Source of the DNA: Ophiobolus disseminans
Lineage: Eukaryota > Ascomycota > Dothideomycetes > Pleosporales > Phaeosphaeriaceae
Assembly (NCBI GenBank): GCA_010093685.1
Contig: MU006225.1
Span: 1,253,575 to 1,317,574, forward strand
Length of the DNA stretch: 64,000 nt
Reading direction: 5' to 3'
The position numbers and the translations under genes were made by a program. This document shows positions 43,627-54,482 of the stretch, piece by piece. How positions within the stretch are numbered: the stretch's first letter is position 1; every line of letters starts with the position of its first letter. Under the pieces are notes generated by a model. It saw only the letters and a program-made list of their open reading frames with translations, was not told where the DNA came from and ran no database searches.

Positions 43627-46600
43627 ATGGCTCCCGCACAAATTGCTCTCCCCACCTCTCTACCTCAACTGCATGTGCAACCTTCGACGCATGATGCGCG
43701 ATACAACATAGAAGAGCTGGAAGACCACGCCATCCAGACTGTGGATGCGCTGGTGCGACAACGCGCCCGCAGTAATCCTCATGGCATCATTTTATCGTAT
43801 CCAAGTTCGGGCGTCGAGTTCGTTGACTACACGATGCAACAACTCGACGTGTTTGCGTATCGCGTTGCACGGCACTATCAAAGCTTCATTCCAACCCGAT
43901 CTAGTTCACAAACTCTTCCCACGACCGTAGCCATCCTTGGGCCGAGCAACTTCGACTACCTGGTCACCATGCTGGCGCTTACGAAACTGGGGCATACAGT
44001 TCTCTTTCTGTCCACCAGAATCTCACAGCTAGCGGTCGAGTCCTTGATTGAAACAACAGGAGCGAAATATCTCCTAGCCGATACACGATTCTTGCCGCTA
44101 GCGACGGACGTTCAAGCCAATATGCCCGCGCTGCATATCAACACAATCGCCGGAAGCACAGTCTTCGACTTCCCTATCGAGGTACATGCAGATACACGGA
44201 TGGACTATCAGCTCGACCCTTCGATCGAGCAGTCCAACAGCATTTACATTATACATTCGAGCGGCTCCACTGGGCTACCGAAGCCAATCTACCAGCCGCA
44301 AAAGAGTACGATTGCCAACTATGCCATCCATATGGACATGAAGGCTTTCATTACTCTTCCCTTGTACCACAATCATGGTATTTGCAACTTTTTCCGCGCC
44401 ATCTACTCTGGAAAGTCGATACACATCTACAATGCCGATCTTCCACTCACTCAATCCTACCTTACCTCCATCCTCAGGAAACACAATTTCGAGATCTTCT
44501 ACGGCGTACCATATGCATTGAAGCTGCTTGCGGAGACAGAGGAAGGTATTGAGTTGCTGAAACAGCTCAAAATTGTCATGTACGGCGGAAGCGCATGTCC
44601 AGACACCCTGGGTGACCTGTTGGTGGATCAAGGTGTTAACCTTGTTGGGCATTACGGAGCGTAAGTTTACTGTCCGCTTGTGGTAACATCCGTTGACAAC
44701 TCAATAGCACCGAAGTCGGTCAGCTCATGACATCGTTTCGTCCGGCTGGTGACAAAGCATGGAACTACGTACGCGAGTCTCCGAAACTTATACCGTACCT
44801 TCGATGGGTACCGCGTGGCCCGAAACTATACGAATGTACTGTTTTACCAGGTTGGCCAGCGAAGGTCGCCTCGAATCTGCCCGACGGCAGCTATGCGACA
44901 AAAGATCTCTTCGAACCACACCCGACCATCGACAAGGCATGGAAATACATTGCACGATTAGATGATACTATCGCGCTGGTGAACGGTGAGAAGTTCAACC
45001 CCGTGATGATGGAAGGCAAAATCAGATCGCACAAAGCTGTCACCGAGACTGTCATCTTTGGCTCGGGTCGTCCATACTTGGGCGCACTCATTGTTCCAAG
45101 TCCGGTGACAGAAGGCATGTCACAAGACCTCATCATCGACCAAATCTGGCCTGTCATCGAAGAGGCAAATGCGACGGCGGAGGCATACGCACTTCTCTCC
45201 CGTGATATGATTCACATACTACCACACGGCTGCGACTTTCCACGAACAGACAAAGGCAGCGTCATCAGGCAAGCCTTCTACAAACGGTTTGCTGCTGAAA
45301 TCGACAACGCATATGACCTGGTCGCAACCGCGCATGGTGATCTTAAGGCATTCTCCGTTTCTGAGTTGGAGCTCTTTATCCGAGACACGCTCGAGAAGAC
45401 GTCCCCGCAAGCCAAGGAGATCGAGCGTACAGCTGACTTCTTCTCTGTTGGTCTTGATTCGCTTCAATCAATCCAAGTCCGCACCGCAATCCTCAAGGTC
45501 GTAGATATTGGCAACAATAAGCTTGGCCAGAACGTGGTCTTCGACTACCCATCCATCGCGTCGCTCAGCACGCACCTCTATAACCTGCGAATAGGTCAAA
45601 AGGAGGAAGTGATCTCAGTTACTTCGAAGATGCAGGACCTCATTAACAAGTACAGTGACTTCACAATACCAGCGGTGCGACGAAACGTCGTGCTCACCGG
45701 AGCCACCGGCTCTCTCGGTGCTCATGTTCTCTTCCAGCTCGTGGCGAGGCCCGACATCCACACCGTTTATTGCTTGGTTCGAGCCAAAGACATCAAAGAC
45801 GCATCGCATCGAGTACAAAAGTCTCTTATGCAGCGGAAGCTATACCAGTCACTCTCATTGACGGCTCGTCGGAAGATCTACGCTCTCCCCTCTGATCTAT
45901 CCAATCCGCACCTTGGCCTCGACAGCGAAACACATCGGAGCGTCGCGCAAAACCTGTCCAGCGTGATCCACTGCGCATGGTCTGTAAACTTTAACCTCAA
46001 CCTCTCAACTTTCGAGAAAGACTGCATATCAGGCGTGCGACACCTGCTTGATCTTTGCCTTGCGGTTCCATCCTCCAAGCCTGCGTCATTCGACTTTTGC
46101 TCCTCCGTCAGCACAGTCGCAAGATGCCCTGATATGCACACACCTGAAGTAGTCGCGGAGCTTGACTGGGCGCAAGGTATGGGGTATGCGCAAAGCAAGT
46201 GCGTGGCTGAGAACCTGTGTATGGCAGCTCCACAGATGACCGGCATCAAGGCTCGCATTCTACGCGTTGGTCAGATTGTAGCTGATACCGTTCATGGAGT
46301 CTGGAACGATACTGAAGCGATCCCGCTTATGATGCAATCAGCGCTCACCGTCGGTGCGCTGCCCAAGCTGCAAGAATCGCCCAGCTGGACACCCGTCGAT
46401 GTCATCGCCAAAGCCGTGTCGGAGATTGCGTTGGGCTACGCTGAGAGTGGTGTTGCAAACGTCACAAACGCGAAGACATTCTCTTGGACCAACGATCTGC
46501 TTCCCGCACTGCGCGAGGCGGGCCTACAGTTCGACGAAGTTGAGCCGAAGGAGTGGATAAAGCGTCTGGCCGCGTCAAGCGATGACCCAGTTGCCAACCC

Positions 46601-47324
46601 GCCGAAGAAACTCCTCGAGTTCTTCGCTTCGAAATACGATAAAGACACATTCGCGCCATCACGTACCTACGATACCAGGGTAGCCACCTCCCTCTCGCCA
46701 GCTTTGGCCAACGCACCAGTGCTTGACGCATCCTTCGTGAAGACTTTTGTCGACCAGTTCCAAGCCAGCGGATGGCGAACCAGCAAGCCCGTAACCTCGA
46801 AACAAATTATCGTCCTCGCCGGCCCATGCGGTAGCGGCAAATCCACCGTCGCGAAACACCTGAGCGCGTCGTTGAACGCGCCATTCATCGAGGGCGACGA
46901 TCTCCACACTCCCGACGCCGTGATGAAAATGGCCGCGAGCACGCCCCTCGACGACGCATTGCGCCTACCATGGCTCGACCGCCTCAAAGAACGCGCACTC
47001 TCCGCTGTCACCGAGTCCAGCAACGACAAAGTCTTCGTGTCTTGCTCTGCGCTGAAGCAAGCATACCGGGACCACTTCAGGGGACTTGAGCGAGAGAACG
47101 AGGGCGTGAAAGTTTTATTTGTGGATCTACAAGTCGAGGAAGCGGAGTTGGTGAGGAGGATGAGAGAGCGGGGTGGCCACTATATGAAGGAGCATATGGT
47201 GGAGAGTCAGGTGGCGATTAGGGAATTGCCGGGTGTGTGGGAGACGGATGTTTTGCCTGTTGATGCTGGGAAGTCGGTGGAACAGGTTGTGGAGGATGTT
47301 CAGGCGCTGTTGGCGATGGTATGA
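43627..47324 (+). CDS. Adenylation-thiolation-reductase enzyme fused to a gluconokinase-type kinase
   Basis: Two exons (intron 44661-44707, 47 bp; frame kept, rebuilding GHYGATEVG) give 1216 residues. The A domain has HSSGSTGLPKP (210-220), GHYGATEVG (341-349), YATKDLFEP, RLDDTIALVNGEKFNP and PRTDKGSVIRQ. The T domain has VGLDSLQSIQ with the phosphopantetheine Ser at 596. The reductase domain has TGATGSLGAHV (675-684) and YAQSK (838-842), so it should release an aldehyde or alcohol using NADPH. From about 1040 to the end follows a complete gluconokinase-like domain: LAGPCGSGKSTVAKHL, IEGDDLHTPDAVMKMAASTPLDDALRLPWL and SCSALKQAYRDHFRG. Reductase and kinase are in one uninterrupted exon. Its substrate is unknown. 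Confidence 0.9.
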
Positions 47325-47692
47325 GAAGTTGTGGAGATTTGAGGTGCATCAGGCGCTGTTTGGCGCTTTGGAGGGCCCATCGGACAGCTTTTACCGCAGT
47401 GATATTTCCCTCAAGTTCGAATTACCAAATTTCAACTCAGGCCTGCGTTTTGTAACGTTACTTTCGAGATGCTCGAACATTATGTATCTTTTGAGAGATC
47501 ATCCAACATCCGTGACCTCTTTGGCACCTTTTGACTGTGATTAGTCCTATCAGTCGCAACACATGGCGCTAGTTTATCTCTCGTGGTATTTCCTCGACGG
47601 TTAGCATGTCCTGTGCAAAGTTATCTTCAGACCATCCATGTCGCCTCAGAAAAGGTTGTGGTCGTCGGGCATCATTGAGCAGCGATATTGAT
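47325..47692. other. Intergenic downstream of the A-T-R enzyme
   Basis: About 370 bp with no recognised feature. Confidence 0.45.
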
Positions 47693-47905
47693 TTACAAGT
47701 CTTGAATAGATTCCTTGCCCAACGTCCAAGCGCGTATCTGGTGATCTTCAAGTTCTAAAATGTCACGCAAATCCAATTTCCAGGTATAATTGGTGCGCAC
47801 CTCGACCTCAGGTATCATTCGCGGGAACTCCGAAGCGTGAACCTGAGATTGAACACGGGTATATCTCAATCTGAATGCATCACACTCTGGTACTGTGGCA
47901 AACAT
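47693..47905 (-). CDS. Small hypothetical protein (uncertain)
   Basis: A 70-codon frame (MFATVPECDAFRLRYTRVQSQ, then FPRMIPEVEVRTNYTWKLDLRDIL). It has a plausible composition and diverges from the small gene at 47997 over a 91 bp gap. It could be the surviving end of a longer gene. No family is recognised. Confidence 0.3.
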   Translation of the reverse strand: MFATVPECDAFRLRYTRVQSQVHASEFPRMIPEVEVRTNYTWKLDLRDILELEDHQIRAWTLGKESIQDL

Positions 47906-47996
47906 GACATAGATAAAACTTCTTGCTCGAACTCCAGCAAACTCTCAAGGTTCTAATAGCACTGCCAAAACCGATCGATCAGCATCAACACCTACC

Positions 47997-48404
47997 ATGG
48001 CCAAGAACACAATCCCCACTGCTTTCTCCCACGCCAACGACCTCGTACCCATCCTCAAAGAACTCGACACACAGGCCGACGTCGTGCTAGCCAGCATCTT
48101 CATGATCCAGAGCTTATATCAGCAACACGCAAAGTCGAGAGACACCACGCAACGAAGTAATCTTGCCGTGATCCTACGAGAGCACAGAAGAGCGCTAGAG
48201 GCCGATTTAGGAATCATAAAGCTCGATGCCGGTTTCATCACCGACGGGCAGCTGGAGACTTGGGTCAAGGCCGCGACTAACGAAGCGGAGAAGAAGGCGC
48301 GAGAAAAGCGACTCGATAGTTTGATGATGAAGATAGCGAATGTGGAGGAGGCGATGACGGAGTTGAGGGAGGGCATGATGGGCGATAAAGATTGCTTCTT
48401 GTGA
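47997..48404 (+). CDS. Small helical hypothetical protein
   Basis: A single exon of 135 residues, ATG in an ACCATGGCC context. It is strongly helical, with a Lys/Glu/Arg-rich second half (KAATNEAEKKAREKRLDSLMMKIANVEEAMTELREGM, best read as two pieces) that could form a coiled coil. There is no signal peptide or membrane segment. I do not recognise a family. It converges with the secreted-protein gene, whose stop is 37 bp away. Confidence 0.6.
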   Translation: MAKNTIPTAFSHANDLVPILKELDTQADVVLASIFMIQSLYQQHAKSRDTTQRSNLAVILREHRRALEADLGIIKLDAGFITDGQLETWVKAATNEAEKKAREKRLDSLMMKIANVEEAMTELREGMMGDKDCFL

Positions 48405-48440
48405 TTTATAACAGTTGGCGCGCTTTTCAGCTCGTGTACA

Positions 48441-49200
48441 TCAAACTCTCAGCTCCGTTCTCTCTTTCGCAAAATGGCAGTCCCAGTTACTTTGCTCCGG
48501 CAACGGCGCAGTATTCGGGATGTTGCTACTTTCTCGGAACTCGACAATCTTACGCTGCCCCTCCTCTTCCTTAATAACAGCGAATGCGGCGTTGGTGAAG
48601 TACATGTCGCGTTTGGCGCGTGTCTGGAAACCGCCCGCCCAGCCGAGCATGTACACGAAGCCGCCTTTGTCACCATTTGAGTTTGGAATACCGAGAGTGT
48701 TGATGAAGCCGTGCTTGAATGGTGCAAACGCTTTGCCTAGGGTGGCGTTGAATGACTTGTACAATTGAAGTGAGCCGTCGTAGTCGTAATGTGTGTCATT
48801 GAATGTGAAACGAAGGTCCTTGGAGAATGCTTGTGCGTGGGTCTTTGGCCAGTCGGTGTTTGCTGGGAAGGGATAGAATGCTAACGTGACGATTAGCAAG
48901 TGCATGTAGGTAGGTGTCGAAGAGTCCGTTACCATTAATTTGGCATTCCAACCAGCTCCCGAGTTGAACACTGGCGTTTAAGGTGGAGGACTTTGCCAGC
49001 CAGCAAGGATCGCGCATGTCGTTGGCTGTGTTCACTGGGAGTCCTCCTTGTGTTTGCGGTACTAGTACTTTCTGTGGCGCCTCGATGAGATGTGCAGGAG
49101 AAGCGGCTACTATGCCAGAGAGGATGGCTAGGAATAATCAGTGTGCTGCATACAAATCAAGAGTGCGTGACTTCCTACCAAGATACGTAAGAGGATACAT
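48441..49200 (-). CDS. Secreted protein of unknown function
   Basis: Three exons (introns 49178-49128 and 48932-48881; 51 and 52 bp, frame kept) give 218 residues. Splicing at the first intron creates the signal peptide MYPLTYLAILSGIVAAS, strong support for this model. The mature part holds three Cys (DPCWLA, LECQIN, WDCHFA), and a central region with FNDTHYDYDGSLQLYKSFNATLG and GFVYMLGWAGGF. Several N-glycosylation sequons are present. No catalytic motif is recognised. It may be an apoplastic or wall protein. Confidence 0.68.
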
Positions 49201-49920
49201 GAAGATCGTATGTGATCAATGCACTTCTATGAGTGTATGTTGTGGTGCGGCTGATCGCGCGCTCCTATTCTTGACGACTGCTGAAATGGTGACGATGCTC
49301 CGGTCGAGTAAGAGTGATCGCGCATCCAACCAGGAAGAACATCGCTCCTATATATGTTGACAGCCTTTTCAGCCCCAAGTTGTTCTGCCTTACGGGGCTG
49401 ATGACGCTAATTTGGGTAGAAGGTTAGGACGAAAACAGACAATGCAGGTGGTGAGGCGCAGCAAGAGTGCTGACTGCGAACGCACGTTCCTTCAACATCA
49501 TTGTCCAATCAGTTGCACGAAGTAGAGATGGTATATAGAAGGTGGAATACAATGTGAAGTAAATTGATGCGCTGCTGCTGAATCATTGGAAGCACACTTG
49601 AATGCGACTTCCAATTTAGGAATGGACGAGTCGTGCTATGCTTGATCATCGAGTTGAAATGCGACATCTTGGCGCGCGCAGTTGCGTCGCACTACGAGAC
49701 TATTGCCTTGGAGTCATACCTAGGTCTGGTGATGGTGTTGCAGTTCGAAAGTCGATGATAGATAGTGCCGTCGCGTAAGGGACCCACTCAGACCCGCCCA
49801 ACCTCACACAGAGCAAACTTTTCGCTGCACCGGCCACAAAAGACAATCGCGCAAAGGCAATTCTTTCCATGCTGTATATAATCCGTTGATTTCTAGAGTC
49901 TTCCATCAAAATGTACAACA
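49201..49920. other. Intergenic, about 720 bp
   Basis: No protein gene is supported. The right end holds TATATAAT (49875-49882) about 40 bp before the tRNA gene. Confidence 0.5.
49875..49882 (+). promoter_or_regulatory. TATA-like element upstream of the tRNA gene
   Basis: TATATAAT begins 46 bp upstream of the first tRNA base. Upstream TATA-like elements assist Pol III at tRNA genes in some fungi. Confidence 0.4.
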
Positions 49921-50043
49921 GCCCGGCTGGCACAATCGGTAGCGCGTGAGACTCTTAATCTCAAGGTTGCGGGGTACGCTACAATACTTCCATCAGCGAA
50001 TATCAACATACTAACAAGTTCCAGTTCGAATCCCGCGTTGGGC
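49921..50043 (+). tRNA. tRNA-Lys (anticodon CTT) interrupted in the T arm
   Basis: The first 53 bases (49921-49973) form the acceptor strand GCCCGGC, D arm GGCACAATCGGTAGCGC (one A-C mismatch), anticodon arm TGAGA-CTCTTAA-TCTCA with CTT, variable loop and T-stem strand GCGGG. The rest, TTCGAATCCCGCGTTGGGC, lies at 50025-50043. Joining the halves gives a complete cloverleaf: GCGGG pairs with CCCGC and GCCCGGC with GTTGGGC (two G-T pairs). The 51 bp between them has a GT start, a TACTAAC branch sequence and a CAG end. Canonical nuclear tRNA introns sit next to the anticodon, so this position is abnormal. The intron end (CAG before TTCGAATCC) keeps most of a B box. A TTTT run at 50055 can serve as Pol III terminator. 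Confidence 0.88.
49974..50024 (+). other. Spliceosomal-type intron inside the tRNA-Lys gene
   Basis: It starts GTACGCT, has TACTAAC at 50009-50015 (branch A ten bases from the end) and ends TTCCAG. Its length (51 bp) equals that of ordinary mRNA introns in this window. It lies between tRNA positions 53 and 54. Confidence 0.75.
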
Positions 50044-50054
50044 TAAGTATTTGG

Positions 50055-50058
50055 TTTT
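50055..50058 (+). terminator. Pol III terminator of the tRNA gene
   Basis: A TTTT run 12 bp downstream of the last tRNA base. Confidence 0.55.
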
Positions 50059-52326
50059 GCGTTCCTGCTCTTTATGCCCTTGGTATTTTTTTTGCTCGGT
50101 GTGGTGACACTCGTAGCCATCACGCTACGATCACACCGAAGCCTGACACCCACATCGATCTCCCAGGATATCTATAGTGTAGCTCAACACCTTTAATCGC
50201 CCTGTATTCAGAGGCATTCCTTTTTGCATAAAGCAAGGTTGTTGACGGCAGCGCTGCATGCTGCACAAACCAGATTGCCATACCACCCATGCAGCTTTCA
50301 TCGCAGCATCCACGCGTGCGCACACTATCCTAATTGTGCATCCTAATTGTGCAAAGCTTCATCATCATGTATTGTGTTATCAACGGGTACGATAGGGTCC
50401 GTCCGCGACGTAATGCGTTGATTCTCCGCTGGAGTGTGAATAGAACGAGAGTTCATCGTCGTGCCACTCGTGGGCTCGTTCCGCAGGCCTACTTGACAAC
50501 AGTAGTAGAGACGATGTTTGAGTTCCACTTCTAGAATGATGTTAGCGATAAACAGACAACCCGTGTACATGCTACCTACTGACGAAGAAGTCGAGTGTGT
50601 AGTAACACCCCGCCGGCTACTGCGACAAGTCTACGTTCCGGTCGCAAGCACGATAACGCAGTTCACGAGACTGCATGTCTTTACTTTAAGACAGGCTTAG
50701 TAAGGTCTGACATAGGTTACAATGGATAAGATGAGGCGGGTCATTGCGCTGCCTGTGTTGCTATGGTTTCATCGCGGTTGGGTTGCTGAGCAAAGCGCGC
50801 TAAAACGTGGCGCATTTTGTTGTGCTTGGCGGAACCATGTTATGGTACAACAGTCTATTATATTTCACTCTTTCCCCACCACTTCGTTCTTTGTTCTTCC
50901 TCACAATTTCTGTATCTTTTATACATGATCTGAACGCATATGTTTGTAGCCATGGCGCCTTCTTATCTCTTCTCTTACACTTCGCGCCTCGCAACTCTTT
51001 CTGGCCTTCCGTCGCCCTCTGTCTCTCTCACTTCTGCTTTCTCACGTCACCATTTTCTTTGCTTCCTTCTCATTTGTTACCTGAAAGAGTATTTCTGAAG
51101 TATTTCTGTCAGATGGTATGTTGCTTTCTATCTTCTGAATGTTGCAGAGACGCGACGTGGTGTGAGACGACTCGGAATCTCATGCTTCAAGCTTTTGGTG
51201 GCCAATGTTTGGCTCTCAAGGGGGTCCGGGAAGCCGCGGCACAGAGCATCACCCACCTATTTTGATTTCGGCAGACCGCAAGCACATCACCATCGTTCGA
51301 CGCACTGCATCTTACTATTGTTGCACGCAACCCCTTCGAAGCTTCACATAGTCAGATCTTGGATTTGGAGCATTTCCACCAGGGCCACGTTTGCATAGCT
51401 TACGAACATGGCACGACCTTCCAGAGGTCGTCGCTTTTGAGACTTTTCAAGATCTTGCTGCCAACCACTCCTTGGGACGCCCATGATGTACCAACCAGAC
51501 GTATTGCGACGATGCAGGTGTGGGTAGAAGAGCATGGAACGTAAGATGGCGGCGTGATGCAGGCCTTGCAAGCTGCTGAAGCCGCACCACGGAATTCACC
51601 TACAGCCTACAGCTACACCCAACAATCAGGCACCAACTGTCACGAACGTCTTACTCTATGCTTGGGGTTGTGCGAAGTAATGTGGGCGGCTCGCAACTCC
51701 GTTGCCACTGGGCGAGCTTTCAGTCGGTGCACGGGACGCTTTCGAGAGACAAGAGAATGTTAAAGGTTTAAAGTGTGTTCACGAAGTAAGCAATATGCGT
51801 GGAAAGCTGCGTTGCTCAAAAATTGGGGTGGCTGGGCGAATCACGACCACCAAGTCCGCGAGGCTCCTTAGTAAGGGGAGGCTGGTCGGCGGTTGCCCGG
51901 CGCACGCTTGAGTAAACACAGCTGGCCGGCGGGTGGGCGGTGCAGACGTAATGGCATGGTAGGAGCATGCTTCCATCCTCCAAGGATCCATCTCAAGGTA
52001 ACGAACACCCCGAATTTTACGACTTCAGTCCCCGTTCGCTGGCGACTACTCCCCCCCTCCATTCTTACAGTGTAAGTAACTATTAACTTTTATGCATTCA
52101 AAGAAACTGGTCAGAAATGTGGTTCTGCGACGCACTGGAACATGCGGTAGAGGCGGTCAAGCAATGTCCAACTTCCATATCCTTAGTCCCCAAACCTCAT
52201 GACTCGAGCAGGATATTTCCGAGATGCTAACAAGGTCAGCAAACACGTTAAACACTCGATAAGCCTGATAGTCGGTTCCGAAAGCGCTACTCACGCCTTT
52301 ACCGCCAACTGGATTGCAACTTTAGC
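50059..52326. other. Gene-poor stretch of about 2.3 kb
   Basis: No gene is supported. The part 50850-51120 is strongly pyrimidine-rich and looks like promoter or leader sequence, ending in an ATGGTATGT start-plus-donor-like word near 51115, but no convincing downstream exon was found. Confidence 0.4.
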
Positions 52327-52895
52327 ATGGCGCCTCTCTCGACGGATTCCAGCAGAGACGGTTGGGATTCGAACACCACCATCAATCTCATCACACTTAT
52401 CTTTGCAATTCCTACAACTGTAGCCGCCCTTGCGAAGTTCTGGATTTGGCGCAAAGAGTGTCGCGTGAAAACTACAGGTTCGTAAAATCACAGCCTTGCT
52501 TGCAGTACATGTCAGTTTGTGGTACATTCCAGTTGGTTGTCCAGGAAACGGCCTGGTCAGGCCGATTGGGTCTAGCTTGAACACGTGTATGGTTGGGTCG
52601 GCCTTGGTTGCCATTGGTCAGGCCGCTGGTCGACTCTTGGCGTAGTTGGCTCAAGGAGGCTTGTGCTTCTCATAAATATGCCAACGTGCTAACATACCTC
52701 TTAGAATACGTTCAAAGCTTCATCGCCCTCTTCTCTTTGCGCAGACGCCAGGCATTCCGAACAAGGTCAGCAGACGAAACGTGGGCTCGAATAATAGACG
52801 GGCTTCTGCAACGATATCGCGAACTCGATGGCGAGGTGTCTTCGGAGCGCCAGCAATGGGCAGAAGAGATGGATTCGTTCTCACATGCCAGGTGA
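52327..52895 (+). CDS. Small single-pass membrane protein, local family copy A
   Basis: Exon 1 (52327-52477) encodes MAPLSTDSSRDGWDSNTT, a hydrophobic segment (INLITLIFAIPTTVAALAK) and WIWRKECR. Intron 52478-52704 (227 bp, phase 1, GTTCGT donor, CTAAC then TTAG acceptor) is much longer than in its relatives, so its ends are less sure. Exon 2 gives YVQSFIALFSLRRRQAF and ends ELDGEVSSERQQWAEEMDSFSHAR, total 113 residues. Copies B, C and D share the W-x-x-N-T-T-I start, the proline-kinked membrane helix, the basic stop-transfer run, the intron position and the EL-x-x-EV..AER..WAEEM end. The topology is probably N-out with the helical tail in the cytosol. The family is not recognised. Confidence 0.65.
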
Positions 52896-54482
52896 CAATA
52901 CGTCACAACGACACGTCAAGTGCTTCTTCTAAACCATGTACTCTACTCCCCGATGAATGTGTTCCTTTTTCATGGTTGTTGGGAGTTTTTTGCGGCGTTC
53001 ATCTACATTTTCAGCAAGACTGGGCGGGGTCAAAATCTAATTCTGCGATTCGTTCAATGCGTTATCGTAACTGGCATTGCACCTTAATCTTGCATCTCGT
53101 ACTAATTACTGCTCTAAATTTAACTATCATTCTTGTCACTTCATAAGCAGGGACGCCTGTTCAAAGGCGCGTTTAGTCCTACTACCTTTGCCTCAGGTAC
53201 CGTACCAGTAGCGGCTTGGCTAGTGCGCGTGGTCCCTTCGCCGTCCCTACCAACCTAACAGGAATGCAACAACCCGCTCTACAAAAGGTTCGCAGCCGCA
53301 TTGAGGTAAAGTCCATAAGCTTCTCCGCCATCACTCAATACTACTAATATCAGGTTGTGTCTCTCAGCGATCACGGGGCTGGCACACCCTGCCCTTCGAC
53401 GACCGGAATTCCACCTGCTGCGCTCTTTCAACCCTTCCATCCGTTTGTGCGGTCGAAATACGAAGAACACGCGAGCAACACACCCGATTTCCAGACCTGT
53501 TGTTCTGTGCTATTCTCTCGATTCGATTTTCGCTTGTCCGACTTCATACAACGTTTCCGTTAGCAATTCCTTCCACTTTTGGTAACCGCTTTCCCTGGGG
53601 GCGCTGCCCATCTCTTCTTCGATCTCAGAAAATACGTGGACTTATTACAGCACACCCATTGTAACGACTAAGACAATATTGGTCAATATGCTAGGCTTCA
53701 TAACATTGCCTGGATGAAGTTGAGATGCTCGAACCGCTGGGATATCTCGATACCCAGCTCATACAGATGGCACTTCCACACACGTGCATGGATGGGTACC
53801 AAGCCACTCGATAACACCACCTAGGCAACCCGGATGCTACTTTTGTCACGTGGAGAAGGCAACTTAACGATGCACGTCAGCGGTGGATAGTCGCGCCTCA
53901 GGCTCCCATTCGTCTTACATGGCCTGGCAAGGCTATGCCGCGGGCGAATCACACTTCAGCCAGCCAGCTACCACTCTGCCACGACTTAGTGGCGCCACAA
54001 CATGAGCCTAAATTGTCCGAGCGCCAGCAAGTCAGCGCAAGTTGAATGCTGTCATCCTACCGTGCGGTCGCTTGGTATATGAAGAGACAAACTGCTTAAC
54101 TTTTCCAACTTTCTACTAAAATTTTAGTAGACCATCGTAATTATTGTTGCTCATCTTCTGTACTTCGTTCTCGTCCGACTCGTTGGAATACTAAGTTCGT
54201 TGCAAGGTTTACCCTTCAAACATCTCACGCACAAGTCTCGCCTCATTACTAGCGCCCATTACGCAGGATTCTCCAAGTACATTACACCACAGCACAGCCA
54301 GAACATACCACTACCTCGGGCATCAGATTCGATTCACCGTGCCTCGTCCTTGGATTCGCATGTGGATTGTTACAATCTCATGAGCAACGAACGAACGCAA
54401 CCAAACACCACCAGCCCACCTCGATTACGAGTCAGACGTCATTCGCTACAATTTGAAACTCTGCAGCAAACACTCTAGCATC
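52896..54482. other. Intergenic, about 1.6 kb
   Basis: A possible small spliced gene at 53264-53563 (GTAAAG donor at 53306, CTAATATCAG acceptor at 53353) reads through in two frames and has no homology cue, so it is not called. A perfect 20 bp palindrome lies at 54112-54131. Confidence 0.4.
54112..54131. repeat. Perfect 20 bp palindrome
   Basis: TCTACTAAAATTTTAGTAGA equals its own reverse complement. It lies about 350 bp upstream of copy B of the small membrane protein family. Confidence 0.8.

Noticed and set aside
50807..51265. 152-codon hydrophobic frame on the plus strand
   Set aside because: It runs through a pyrimidine-rich tract that yields Leu/Ser/Phe-rich translation by composition. 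There is no domain, no splice support and several overlapping frames.
53264..53563. Possible small two-exon gene
   Set aside because: Splice signals are fair, but both of two different frames stay open after splicing, so the sequence does not choose one. No family resemblance.
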